64,000 nucleotides of DNA from Amphibalanus amphitrite (GCF_019059575.1 NW_024881675.1:806001-870000), one strand, 5' to 3'. Positions 1 through 11,213 are shown, counted from the stretch's first letter. The notes: a model not told the origin generated them from the letters alone. Translations and numbers: made by a program.

Positions 1-189
1 CAGGCAAAGTTCGGTAGTGGCTGAAAGTATATGAAGGGTTTGGGTCGTGGATTACTCGTTGCGGAATTTCTGAATGAAGGCCAGATGGGTTGGCGAATCT
101 CGGTGCATTTTGGATTTGCATGTGAGTGCAATCTGTACTAGTTATTTGTGAGAACATCCTTTTTTTAAAATTTAGTCCGAACCTTTTGA

Positions 190-506
190 TGGGAAGGATT
201 CACAAAGACAGAGCCACCGCTAAGCGAAGCTTGTTGCGGTGACCCTGCCCTCTACCCTCCGATCGCGCAATTCCAGTTCTATGGCAGAATTTAGAGTCCA
301 AAGTTTAACGTGCGCACATAGCCGCGCACGGCCGGTCCCCTCACTGACTTCACCTGGCTACGGCCTGCCACCAACCGCAACCATACCTGTCAGGAGGCCC
401 ATAAATGTCAAGCGCCCGTCGCGCTTCGAACCCGGACTGTTGTAACCGGGAACGCGTGCTCTCACCACGCGGAGTCCAACGCTCTACCAACTGAGCTACG
501 GGACCG
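190..506 (-). repeat. tRNA-derived SINE-like element
   Basis: On the minus strand there is a near-perfect pol III A box (TAGCTCAGTTGG, plus positions 488-499). A B box (GGTTCGAAGC, 423-432) follows about 55 bp downstream. The head resembles a tRNA, but the anticodon and T stems do not pair well and a long non-tRNA body follows, so I call a SINE rather than a functional tRNA. The 3' end is not defined; about 190 is a guess from the change in sequence character. Confidence 0.6.
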
Positions 507-848
507 GCAAATCCTGTGTGTTTTGTCCGGCTGGGGGATAGTGTTTTGGGTATGTGTGGTAAATTCACGTCATTAAGATGCTCAATTTTGCACATGGACT
601 ATGTCAAGCTGTTGCGCTTGAACTCTGATAAATTCATTTGGTCACGGGAGACTTGGGTAGACGCGAATTTCGATATCTACCAGAAACGCAAGCTGTTCTA
701 ATGTCCTTGCTTGACCTGTAGTATGGGGGGATTGACATAAGTTTAAGAATTACAAGTGGAGGACGTCATTCGATAGACGTTATGCTGGTAAATTAAACAT
801 GGTCCTTCGTTCAGTCACCGATTCCCGCATCACCGGCTGCCTTTTGAC
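507..848. other. Non-coding, nothing recognised
   Basis: This is intronic DNA of the USP32 locus. I see no coding signal, repeat boundary or RNA gene here. Confidence 0.5.
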
Positions 849-850
849 TA

Positions 851-2097
851 CCGTAAGGTGGGGCTATTTGAGACAGTGGGGCTATTTGAGACAATATTTA
901 AAATTGCTATAAAATAAAAACCACTTAAAGGGAGATAATGAGCTTTCTTTTTTCTTTAATAAAAATTACTCGACATCTATACTATTTCTACTGTAGTTTC
1001 TATAAAATATGAAAATTTCCTAGCACATTTTCGTATGTGAAAAAGGTTTTTATTTTTGCAAAAAAGAAGCAGTACTTGCAGTACTTGTAACACCCACCGA
1101 AATGCGTTGTCCTTCTTGTCCTTCTCTATAAAAAAAGTCGCAGTATATGGCGCTTTTGTTTCAAACAGCGACGCTTGGGTTTTTGTTTATGTTATCGCCT
1201 TGTCGTTGCTTGGTTGTAAGGATTCTAATTTGAATTAGAGTTAATTCGGTTTAGAATTAATTAGATTCGTACATAGTGCCTACTCTTCTTTGTTTCCAAG
1301 TATTATTTTGCGCCACAAATGAACGGCATGCGCCAGAAACGCAGCCAAATCTTGCGATTGCGACTACGAAATTCATTATTTTGGCCTCAGAGCCTGAAGC
1401 GAAAAATACAAGCATATTTATTTCAAAAAGACTTCAGGTTTGTCGAACGGTGTTATGAGAATTTTGATAACAGTACTGCATAAGTTTTTCAGTGATGCCG
1501 CAAAAGTGTTGTATCTATCTTCTTTTATTGTGCAGTCGGCGGGACCGATTCAAAATTGAGTCGTTGCTACTAAAATAGCAGCATATGGCCTCAGATGATG
1601 AACAGGAAAAATAGTTGCGTAAATTTAGACATAACCACCCCCAAACCATGAATATCTTTTGAAGGCACTATAGACGACCATTAACTAACTAGATGTGATG
1701 AAGATCAAATGTAAGGAATACGCTCATTTTACAAAATTACATGCAAGTACCAAAAAGTGATGTAAGTACTTATTCAACGGTCATTTTCAGCGCTCCCCGC
1801 TAACGTGACTTCAAGTTGAGATATTTGCGGCAAGGTACCGCATTGAGCAAAATGGTTTTAATTTACATTATAACTTGTTGTGTTTTGTCAGAAAATGATC
1901 CTAACTCAGATTTTGTGGAAAAAGGTCATTATCTCCCTTTAAAATTTATGCTTGATTTTTTGCTCAGGCGATTTACTACTCGATTCCACACCTCCCTGAG
2001 CAAAAATATCACACAAAAATCAAACGATCTTCATTTTATAGCGATTTTAAATACTGTCTCAAATAGCCCCACTGTCTCAAATAGCCCCACTTTACGG
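851..2097. mobile_element. Non-autonomous DNA transposon with 60-bp TIRs, TA duplication
   Basis: The two ends are inverted copies of each other over about 60-65 bp. Each begins CCGTAA and contains the motif GTGGGGCTATTTGAGACA twice in tandem. The element is flanked by TA on both sides (849-850 and 2098-2099), as in Tc1/mariner/pogo-type elements. The 1.1-kb interior is AT-rich and shows no transposase, so this is a deletion derivative or MITE. The superfamily is inferred from the TA duplication only. Confidence 0.72.
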
Positions 2098-2099
2098 TA

Positions 2100-2920
2100 C
2101 CAAGATTGCGAACGTCAGATGCCATTCATATTAGCGTCCTCGACTCATAGAGTCGTCCTAGTCAAATAGTGTTGCCTTCTGCCTCCGGAGGGGATCCCAG
2201 TTATAAAGGGCGGGATATACAGTGGCGTCGTGGGGGCCCTGCCTTTGTGTCAGCTCTGTAGTGTTTTTCCTCTGCTATACGAGCTACTGCGTAGCACCAG
2301 TTGGCTCAGCTGTTTATTGACGTGGTGCAAATGGACTGGTCCTGACGCAGCCCTCTTTGTCTCTGTCTAGACGTGTTTTCCCTCCTGGGGTTCGATCTGC
2401 AGCTCATTCGTTATAGCCTCTGCGTCATCCAGACAGTGACGTACGAGAGAGCGAGCGAGGGAGAGAGGGAGACAGTGAGTGGAAGAGGGGGGGGGGTAAG
2501 GGGAGAACAGGCGACGGGAGACATAGAACCGGTGTGAATGGGAGGGAGGAGAGTGCGTGAAGTTAAACAGTCGATGATACTCCCTCCCTGATCGTGCGTC
2601 TGAGAGAAACTGTATCTGTATCCTTGTGGTACGGACTGCTTTTTTTTGCGCAGATGTCCCGGCTTGCACCAAAAAACTTGTCAAGGTAGGTTGCAATTTA
2701 CTTAGATTCTCTGGATTCATTTTCAACCCAATTGAAATCGAAACTGACAAGCTACCTAGCAATTTTACAGAACAGCTGTAAGTTTGCTTTATCAAGTTGT
2801 TGGAAGGTGATTTGCCGCCGGATGCAAGACTCTACGAATGCAATTTACCGATTCTTTGTATTGTCCCAGCCAGTCATTTTTTTATTCGCGAAATTATAGG
2901 TCAACTTTCCATTAACACCC
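2100..2920. other. Intronic DNA, GA-rich tract, no gene seen
   Basis: A purine-rich stretch lies at about 2440-2500, including an uninterrupted G run near 2489. I looked on the plus strand for the upstream USP32 exon and found none, so that exon lies left of the window. Confidence 0.5.
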
Positions 2921-2924
2921 CTCC

Positions 2925-3180
2925 CTCCCCTCCCCAGTGGTGCGTTTGAATGGCTCAGTACCCGTGCGGTACGGACAGTTACTGTGGCACAGTACAGTGC
3001 AGTCCCCCCGTTGATGACCCTTTCTCCCTCCCCAATGGTACGTCTGGACGACTCCGTACCCGTACAGTACGGACTCGCACTCTGGCACGGTCCTTCCAGT
3101 TGACAGCCTCCCTCCCCTCCCCTCTCCTCCCCAGTGGTACGTCTGGACGGCTCAGTACCCGTACGGTACGGGCTGCGGCT
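2925..3180 (+). repeat. Three tandem copies of a USP32 acceptor plus exon start
   Basis: The pyrimidine tract, AG and first ~40 exon bases of the USP32 exon occur three times, with exon-like starts at 2938, 3036 and 3135 (98 and 99 bp apart). All three copies would encode a V-R-L-(N/D)-x-S-V-P-V-x-Y-G series. The first copy keeps a CCCAG acceptor. The second has CCCAA, so its AG is lost. The third opens the real exon. The first two copies diverge after about 13 codons and then resemble each other in their spacer. Confidence 0.85.
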
Positions 3181-3286
3181 CAACATGGACGCCCGCTACT
3201 CGGCCGTCAAGCAGCAGCTGCAGCAGATGTCGGGCGTCAACGAGGCCAGCATCCTCATCTGCGAGCTGGCCGACCCGCTTGTGAAG
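3135..3286 (+). CDS. USP32: USP32-type ubiquitin hydrolase, isolated internal exon
   Basis: A CCCAG acceptor ends at 3134 and a GTGAGT donor starts at 3287. The 152-bp exon starts in phase 2 and ends on a codon boundary. It reads VRLDGSVPVRYGLRLNMD followed by a helical segment. It matches the USP-fold segment of animal USP32 that lies just after the catalytic Cys box (vertebrate form: KLDGTTPVRYGLRLNMDEKY). EF hands, the DUSP domain and the Cys box must be encoded left of the window. The next exon (45208) starts in phase 0 and continues the family alignment exactly, so the two belong to one gene despite the 42-kb intron. Confidence rests on protein similarity recalled from the family and on splice phase. 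Confidence 0.88.
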
Positions 3287-3833
3287 GTGAGTGGGCGTCA
3301 GGTGGCGGGGTTGGGCAGCAACTGCAGCACCGCACCCCCAGGTCCTCCCCTGGAGCGACGCCTGGGAACGCCCATGGGCGCCGCCCCCGGGCGGGGGACC
3401 TGGGCGCGCCCCTGCCGCCGGCTGCGTCGGCTGTTGTTGTAGGGCGCCGACGAGGGGAGACGGGTAAGGGGCGGCGGGGGCTGTCTGGATCGAAATAGTC
3501 CGGCCGGCGGCTGGCGTCAGTCGATCGAGCGGGGCCGCGGCGGGCGGGAGCGAGTGCCGCGCCCGGCGCCGGGAGGCGCGTCCCACCCATCGGACCGCGG
3601 CGCCCGTGTGCCTGCGTCGCGGTGGTCGTCTCTTCGGCTTCCGTCTCTTCCAATCCGGTGGGTTCGCTACATTGTGAGCGCTTGGGAATTGTCCTTCGTT
3701 TGGTGACAAGGGAGACTAATGGGTAGATTTTTTGGCTAACGCTCAGGTATTTCCTTCTGATCGTCTGTTATATTTTCTTGCAATGTATTGAATTCATCCG
3801 TGCAAGGCCCGACACACGGTTCTGCGACACCTG

Positions 3834-4863
3834 AGCGAGCGTCATTTCAGCGAACGACATTTGAGCGAGGCCTTTTCAGCGATTATCAATTTAAGCGATT
3901 GACTTTTTTAGCGATTGTCAAGTCGGCGAATTCAATCACAGCGATTATCAACTTAAGCGAGGACCAGAATCAGCGAAACCAGATTGAGCGAATATATGGG
4001 GGTCAATGGGGGACCAATTGAGCGAACACAGTTACAGCGAAACCGAACGCGACGGAAGTCAATCATTTGCTACTTTTCGGGAATTCTTGCCCTTGGAATA
4101 AGCGCTTGGTATGTGTCATGCTTCAAGCTGCGAGCGGCAAATTAAAAATTTGCTTTCAAGCTTGGAAACCACAAAAATATCTGGCCTCATTCTGCAACCT
4201 TAATCTGGAAATGTGGAACGTGAGAGATAGGACGATGGAAGGAATGCCAAGGACCGATAATAAACTCGAGGGGTGGCACAGGGGGATCCAGTCTATGTTT
4301 CAGGCAGTCACCGTGGTTTCAGGGACCTCGCCCAAATATCTGGAAATTCGTACGTTGCTTGGGGCAAGAACAAATTTTACAACATGAGGAACTGATCTAA
4401 ATTCAAGCGGGGGAATTTCGCGAAAAACAGCATAAGCAATATGAATCTCTGAACAAACGTTTGGTCACCATTATTGGCAAACAGCAGGTGAAATCGAACC
4501 GCTGGAATTTTTGAGAAATGTGGCATTAAATTTGGAGCTTAATGTCTGAACTGTGAACGTGACATCCGCTATCCAGTTCCTGATAACCATGAAAAGTTCC
4601 GGAAACATTCGTTGTACGTACGCTCGCAAAAGAAAAAAATAAAAAATAAAAAATACACCGTTACGGGACGATGGAGTGTTTCGCTGAAATGACAGTCGCT
4701 CAAACTGTAGTCGACGAAAAATATGTCGCTGAAACATAGCTTGCGCTTAAATTGATAATCGCTATATTTGATAATCGCTCAAGTTGATATTCGCTAAGTT
4801 GCCAGTCGCTGAAAATGGTTCGCTCAAATGACGTTCGCTCAAATGACACTCGCTTAAGTCGCT
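3834..4863. mobile_element. Foldback element with inverted arrays of a 15-bp AGCGA motif
   Basis: From 3834 to 4040, AGCGA recurs 13 times (one is GGCGA), mostly every 14-16 bp, with a loose unit AGCGA-NN-RTCAANTTN. From 4681 to 4863 the reverse complement TCGCT recurs with the same spacing. Read inward, the two arrays are clearly homologous inverted repeats around about 640 bp of unrelated DNA. Terminal inverted repeats built of short degenerate subrepeats are typical of Foldback-type elements. No transposase is visible and I could not define a target duplication. Confidence 0.65.
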
Positions 4864-4899
4864 CGCAACGTGACAACACATGATACGATCGATTCGCAT

Positions 4900-5880
4900 A
4901 CAATTTTATTCGCCCAAGCTCGCACCGCCGACACACAGCAGGTAGCACGGTGGGAGCGGTCGCACATGCCCCATGGGCGCTCGAGAAGGTGGTTCCAATG
5001 AAGGCATCCAGGGACGGAATCGTCACGTCCATCGTGGAGTGGGCCTTCTTGATTTTCCTGTATGAGGTCGGGAGCACGATGCTGTCAACCGACATGATCT
5101 TCTTGTAGGTACCGAAGGTCGAGGATCCGAAAGAGTCGTACTCCTTCACGGACAGGTTGTACTTTGCCAGGCCCTCCTTAACAGCCCGGATGATTTGCTT
5201 CCGGATATGGTCCATCCCGTGCTCCTGCGCTGTGGCCTCGGGGATGCTGATGTACGCGCGGAAGTCGTCTCCGTGGCACAGGAAGGTGTACAGATACTGC
5301 CACTGCGAGAAGATTCTCGTGGCACATTACCAGGTATACCCAGACCCACGTATTCTGACTGAGGCTCTCGATGCCGCCGCCCTGGCCGTACCAGTAGTTG
5401 ACGAATTCTCTCCCTACGACGGAGTAAAAGTGCGTGTACTCATACGGCTTGTGCACCGCCTTCAGGATCTCCTCGTCATAGTACCGTGCCAGCGTCGCCT
5501 TCATGACTCCGTCCACCAGCTCGGATCGGAAACCGTTGTTCCAAGCGCTTACGTCGATGGAGATGACAAGCGTGCGTGAGTTTGGATGGGAATCGCCCCA
5601 CTTTCGCAGTGCGGCGAGTTGTCTCAGCAGCTGAATGTCGGATGACGTCATCGTATGCTCATGCGAATACTCGCCGAGGAATCCAGCCACTGCTGCTTCA
5701 GTAATTTGTCTTCACACAGCGTCTCTGTCCGGCACAGCTGAACCTTTCATATCAGCTGGTCGAACAGCTCTGGCTTACTCCTCTCGTAGAGCTCGGCCAC
5801 TGCCGGCTGGAGGGCCAGATACTAGACAGGTTCCAGCACATCCACGCCTCACTCACTCTTCGTCTACGCTACTCGTAGTT
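4900..5880 (-). pseudogene. Endogenous negative-strand RNA virus L-polymerase fragment
   Basis: On the minus strand the remnant shows RdRp motif A (DVSAWNN), a motif-B-like stretch (GGGIESLSQNTW) and, in another frame, motif C as HGDD. Motifs A, B and C occur in the right order and spacing for an L protein of mononega-like or chuvirus-like viruses. A frameshift near 5320 separates B from C, and the reading frame is lost at both ends. This is therefore a 5'- and 3'-truncated, non-functional integrated copy of roughly one kilobase. The foldback element abuts its 3' side. HGDD instead of the usual GDN argues for a divergent lineage. The exact virus family cannot be named from sequence reading alone. 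Confidence 0.7.
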
Positions 5881-5989
5881 AGCGCGACAGTTTTAAGCCA
5901 TTGCCATGTTGGTCTACTTAAAAACTCGCAACCAGTGTACGCCAACTTCGGAGCTCATTTGCAACCTCATTTGACAGACATCTGTTAAA

Positions 5990-6994
5990 AGAAATGTATT
6001 TTCTTTTACCCTTTAACAAGGCAGCAAACTTTGTTTGGCATGAGCGATTAAGCGCTACAAGTTGAAATATGGTCTAACGAAAAAGGGGACGCGCAGTCGG
6101 GCCACGGTGGCAGAGGCGGCCGTGAATGCGACCATCAGAAATCGCATCGGACGATCGGTGTAGAAAAAATCGGGAGATTCAAAATTTCAACCCGTGATTT
6201 GACCTTTAAGGTCATCATGATTGTGTATGCGCAAAATGATAAGAAAATAACATAAAATCTTTTTGCAAAAAGGATTATTTTCTACCTTTTATTATAGGCA
6301 GAACTATATTTTATATAAAACAATGTTTGACGCGGAAGCTACGCGTCGACCAATCATATTGTCCTCAAATATTAGCAAGAACACACTTGCTTGTTCAGTC
6401 GGTGCTCACCATCAGCGTTGATACCTACTGTTTTTTAGTATAGTCCGGAGAGTGCCGGCTGGTACCGTCGGTTTTCGCGATTTTCGCTCCACAGGACTGG
6501 CCGACGGGGAGCTGGCGTCTGACGCGTCTGCAATACGTTATTACGCACGCATTTATCTTTAAATGCGTCGTAATCCATTACATACATACATTAAATAATA
6601 TGATCCTTTTTACGGTGTGAAGATTTTAGACCCAGATCACTTAAAGTGAGGTACAAAATGTATTTCTCGAAATTTCGATGCGAGGAGTTCGTGGCCGACG
6701 GGGACGTCGTCGGCAGCGTCTTAAAAAAGAGGTACGATCGCCATTGGTTTAACATTACGAGCGGAAGACGGCCACCGGCCGTAGTTATTTTTGTTTCATT
6801 GTTTTGCGTGTTTTCTTAGGCACCTGGACGACCGGCCGCCACGCAGAGTGCACATGTACGCACGGGACGCTGACCGCGGCCGCCGCGGCGCTCACTCCCA
6901 GCCAATTTTACACCGTTACGAGTGTTACTAGGGTGTCATAACGGTGTTGAAGTACACCCTTAATGGCACGTGGACTGCGCGCGCGCGAGCGTCA

Positions 6995-7035
<41 letters not shown>

Positions 7036-7060
7036 CCCGCCGCCCCGTCGAGATCTCCTC
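5990..7060. other. Unassigned DNA with GCC microsatellite
   Basis: No recognised element is present. A short open frame at 6658 (starting MYFSKFRCEEF) runs into a possible GTACG donor at about 6730. It could be a small first exon, but nothing else supports it. A GCC-rich microsatellite occupies about 6999-7046. Confidence 0.4.
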
Positions 7061-7115
7061 AGATGTTGATCTTGTCAATCGTTACTCGAATTTGAATCCG
7101 AATATTTACGTTTAA

Positions 7116-7118
<3 letters not shown>

Positions 7119-7205
<87 letters not shown>
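7119..7205. repeat. (TA)n microsatellite, about 87 bp
   Basis: An uninterrupted TA dinucleotide run that translates as an Ile-Tyr repeat on either strand. It has no coding meaning. Confidence 0.95.
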
Positions 7206-7209
<4 letters not shown>

Positions 7210-7544
7210 ATACACCCGCCGCCGAGTAATGGCCGCCGCCGCGACGGGCCCACGGGTCCACGGCACGCTGCTACAACTGACTCACACTCACACACTAACA
7301 CTAACACACTACAATGCAAAAGGCAAACACCTCCTAGAGAACCTCTTCTAACTCAAACTGAACGTTTTGCGAAGTGTAAACGAAGTGTATCGTTTTTGAA
7401 TCAGTGACCACACATGCTGAGGTGCTCGGTGCGGAAGGCGGTCGTTTTTCGTGCAGAGGCCAGTTTTACCAACATAAAAATAGCCGCCTGTAGGTTTTTG
7501 CCTAAAGACCGCTTCACATACGGAGCATAAACGGTAAAGCCTGT

Positions 7545-7757
7545 TGTAGCGAGGGGAGCGGCCCCCTTACCTCTTTTCAGGAGCAGTGCTCCGTCCTCCA
7601 CCACAGAGCTGATCCGAAGCACTGCCTGTATTTTTAGAGTACGTGGCAGTTTTATACAAGTCGTGCCAACACGGACGCAAAAATGTGAGGTCAGCCCGTA
7701 ACGTTAGCTGCGCCGCCTCATGGGGGGTTTGGCCCCTGCCAAGCGAGCTCGCTAGAA
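7545..7757 (-). repeat. Partial LTR, same family as the element at 34055
   Basis: About 210 bp match the segment 34059-34275 with few differences, beginning TGTAGCGAGGGGAGCGG. The copy stops at 7757, where it switches to another repeat that recurs near 13050-13110. It is a truncated LTR in minus orientation. Confidence 0.6.
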
Positions 7758-9405
7758 AATCCCACCGCTGCCACCATTGTCGCGGAGGCACCGAAGGCGA
7801 GAGACAAGGTCCGAACTGGCCGAGAGGTGTATTCCGAATGAGTACAGTTCGTCAGCGTCGGTGTCGGCGCAGAGCAGCGGTGGTTACAGGATACTGGCCG
7901 GTCCACCCAAGGCCCTATAGGTCCACCGACCTATTTGGGTCGGCGGCCGGGCCATGACGCGTTGGGGGACCGCGTCTCCGAATGACAGCGGGGCTCGAAC
8001 GTGTGTTCTCTTCACCACGATATAAGAGAAGGGAATCGGTCCCACAATATCTTCCCTCCCTCATGGGAAGCGTAGGGAACCTTACCTAAACCTTACCTAA
8101 CCTGACCTACTGATTTTTGCCTACCCGTGGATAAGGAAGAAGTTACTCACATGAATAGATAGCAGACAATGATAAGTCAAATATTTTTAGGTAAAGTGGT
8201 TGTGCATCAGGCTTCAACAACCACTTAACCTAAAAATATTTGACTTTACCTAAGCAGGTACAACAATACCCGCAGAAAATATGCCTACTACTTTTGTATA
8301 TAGTAGTAATGAAATGTACAGGACACCTTGGCTCACTTTACGTGACGATATGTCATGCAATGATTGAGGTAGTTAGGCGTTGCGCATTGCTTACCGATGG
8401 ATTTATGGAATCACTGATTGTCGTAACCGCGCCAGAAACGCACTCGATCTAAGTGAGCTGCCGATGTGCCATTTCAAAAACGCCTAGGGTTTTAGTCTTT
8501 AGGCTGTGAGAGGCACTGCTTCACAGCCCAAGTTTTTCCAACGGAGGCCGCTGCTCCCTTTGGCACTTTCAAACATTTTTTTTTCAAGAAAAAGTATGGC
8601 ATAATAAGACAATTCCCTGAACTATTTCATATAAAATTATTTTTCATTTCTAGCACGGTAAGAACTTTCCAAAAATATTGAACATATATCTACAGATTCA
8701 AATTTAAAATCACAATAAATCGATCTTGGCTATTTTCGGCAAGGCTGAGCCTCACTTGATTCTCCCATACAAAAGCATTAGGCCACCAAATTGGCAACTA
8801 TTATGTAGCATGGTAAACACCCAAGGTGGTAGCATTGCTATGCAGAGGCATGGAAGTATGGTCTAAGTATGGTCTGTATGGTCTAAGCCATGAATGAAAT
8901 AAAGGAAGCAACCGAATAAAAGCTTTTTTACCCAAAAGCTGGTGAGGCACTGCCTCAAATGCCTCAATGGAAGAACCGCCACTGCAGTGCGGGGTAATGG
9001 TCACTGGCAGAGCTGCCAGTAATGCCACAGTACGGTTACACAACCCATGCAGGGAGCTGCGCAATAACCGCCCCCGACACCGGCATAGATCGGGCCCGGC
9101 TCTAATCAGGCCCGTTCCCACAGATTGGACTGGGACCGGCGCCGGGGTCTGGGCGCCAACTCTGCAGCTCTTCTCCGTCCGACGGAGTGGCTGCGAGCGT
9201 GCGGCCCCGACACTTTTCAGGGTCGATATTATGTGTCCGCTGATAGCATCAGGCAAACTCGGCGGCGGCACATCTAGTTTGTCCGGTGACTGGGAGGCCC
9301 CGCTACGGCCAACCATCACCAATACCCCTATATACCACCATCACCACTGCCAAACACACGACAAACAAACCAACACGGTCTCGCCGCCCAGATGACAATG
9401 CCTAC
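7758..9405. other. Intronic repeats, one strong hairpin, no gene
   Basis: The 7780-7870 stretch resembles 13060-13160. A 73-bp hairpin lies at 8174-8246 and is listed separately. The remainder is AT-rich and unassigned. Confidence 0.45.
8174..8246. repeat. Perfect-looking hairpin, ~30-bp stem
   Basis: AAGTCAAATATTTTTAGGTA at the left is mirrored by its reverse complement ending at 8246, with a loop of about 13 bases. The stem holds about 30 pairs with almost no mismatch. It could be a tiny MITE or a structured RNA. Confidence 0.7.
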
Positions 9406-9558
9406 CTAATTCGCACTCGTTGATGTCATTTAGGCAGTCCTTGCCCCAGTAGCCCTTGTTGCAGCTGCACTTGTAGGATCCGTTGACGGGTGACGTGTGA
9501 CACCTGCCGCCGTGGCAGGGGTTTTCCGCACAGCCATCGTTTAGATGGCACAGCAGAC
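9406..9558 (-). CDS. Orphan EGF-like exon
   Basis: A minus-strand exon of 153 bp lies between a CCCACAG acceptor and a GTAGGC donor, with symmetric 1-1 phase as is usual for EGF exons. It encodes a six-cysteine EGF module (CAENPCHGGRC, then CSCNKGYWGKDC). This runs into the start of a calcium-binding EGF (DINECEL). Such modules occur in Notch, fibulin, Fat-like cadherin and related extracellular proteins. The parent cannot be chosen from one module. No partner exons are visible nearby, so it is either part of a nested minus-strand gene with large introns or a transposed or duplicated exon. Confidence 0.65.
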
Positions 9559-9574
9559 CTGTGGGAACGGCCAC

Positions 9575-11200
9575 AGGTCAGCGGCAGAATCAGCCGCCGG
9601 AGAGGGGCCGCCGACCTCCTCCCAGCGGCTCCTCAGCTTGGCAGGGGATCTCAGAACCAACCGGAGAGCAGAAAACGAACCAGTTTCTGCACCGTCGTCC
9701 AGCCGGGGTCGACAGTTTCCCACCCATTCTGCTCTACTTTTTAAAGCTGAATGGTATAATCGTATTAAGTTACCAGCTATGATTTATATAGAAATATATA
9801 TGCATATCAAGTGAAATGCAACCCAAGCACGCAGACATACAATTGGGGCATATTAGGCATCAAATGCTAATTAGCCCCCCACCCCTCTTCTAAGATGGCG
9901 TTGTTCTTTGGGGCTTAAAATACTGCGTGGTGTGAGATATTACCAAGATATGAAATCGGCCGCGAGACAACAACTCACAAGCCCCGAAACTACTACGGCC
10001 GCTCTTCTGCCGTTTTGCTCACATACTCCCTGCAAGCGCCACACGGCCCCTGCAGTCCCACTTCCCTCTCCGCTGTCGCTTGTTCTGCCCCTCTTGCCTC
10101 GTCCCGGCGGTCAGCGCCCCTTGTCCCATCCATTCCTTTCCTCTTCGGAAGAGGGTGCTGCCGACGTATCGGCCGGTCTCCCCCGCCTCCTCCCAGATCG
10201 GCACCCCAGGGGGTCGGGGGAGGGGGTATGACCCCGAGACACCTGCGCGACGACCGTCTGTTCCCTACCCAAGCGACCGCCTCGCCGGGGCGTGTCTCGG
10301 CCGCGGTCACTGTCCACTGTCCTGTCACGTAGCGGCGCGGGTGGAGACGCTGGGGGGGGGGGGGGGAGACCGAGCCGCCCGGCTGAGGGCCATTCTGCTG
10401 GCCCGCGCCGCGGGTCCTGCCAGGCGGCGGCGGCCAGGTGGGGGGAGGGGGTCGTACCAGCGCGGTGCACTCCGGGTTACGCCACTGCTAGTTCTGCACT
10501 GCACAAGCACGTAACCGAGGTTGTGACTGGCTGTCAGTATCGCACTGATCTATCCGCATTGACGCAAACTATGAAGTCAACAAGCTGTAAAAAAAAAATG
10601 TTGCCGAAGAGCCGCACTGACCCTCTCCTCACTTCTCTCTGTCGTTCAAAGTACTTGCTTACACGCACACACACGTACACCCAGTTTTTCACACGCCCCT
10701 CGGCTAACCAGCTATAGTATGCAAAAAAAAGCCGCACGCGGCGCTTCACCACCGACCCAACAACTGAATAGTCGCGTCTGATGCGCAGCAATGGGGGGGG
10801 GGGGGTCCCGCACCCCGCGTCTCCGTGCCACCAACGATGGCAGTCGCCTCGTCTGCGGTGCCCCGCTGTCTGTCGTGAATAAGACCCCTCTCTCTCTCTC
10901 CCGCCCGCTGGTCGCGCAGTCCCCGTGTGGACGGACCCCACTGACTGACAGGTTGATGTATCGGTGATGGGCTGTTACACTGACATGGACAGCCGGTACC
11001 GCTAGGCGCTTACCCCTCGCCCACCGCCATACCAACCGTCATACCATCATCCGGTCATACCAACCGGCCGCATCGGCCGACCACCCGGATCCAACTGACA
11101 CGGGCGGCCGGTACCGCTAGGCGCTTACCTCTCGCCCATCGACGCCTTTCCGAGCTCTACCATTTCCGGGACCGTTTTCAGGCCGCTCTGTTTGCCCGTC
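9575..11200. other. GC-rich intronic DNA with poly-G tracts
   Basis: There are G runs near 10352-10368 and 10795-10806. A ~33-bp direct repeat (GGTACCGCTAGGCGCTTAC core) occurs at about 10994 and 11110. Long open frames here occur on both strands, overlap each other, and are composition artefacts. Confidence 0.5.
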
Positions 11201-11213
11201 AAGGTGGTGGTAC

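Noticed and set aside
420-506. Functional tRNA gene on the minus strand
   Set aside because: A and B boxes are good, but anticodon and T stems do not pair and the body continues as non-tRNA sequence, so a SINE is more likely.
3006-3060. Possible upstream USP32 exon (frame reads VDDPFSLP)
   Set aside because: The resemblance to the family DPF motif is accidental. The stretch is the spacer and second copy of the tandem exon-start repeat.
3834-4863. CRISPR-like array
   Set aside because: The unit is only ~15 bp with a 5-bp conserved core, arranged as inverted arrays in a eukaryotic intron. It does not fit repeat-spacer architecture.
7059-7319. Minus-strand ORF rich in Ile-Tyr
   Set aside because: It is a translation of the (TA)n microsatellite.
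9545-11035. Several overlapping GC-rich ORFs on both strands
   Set aside because: They overlap each other in many frames and show no domain or splice context.
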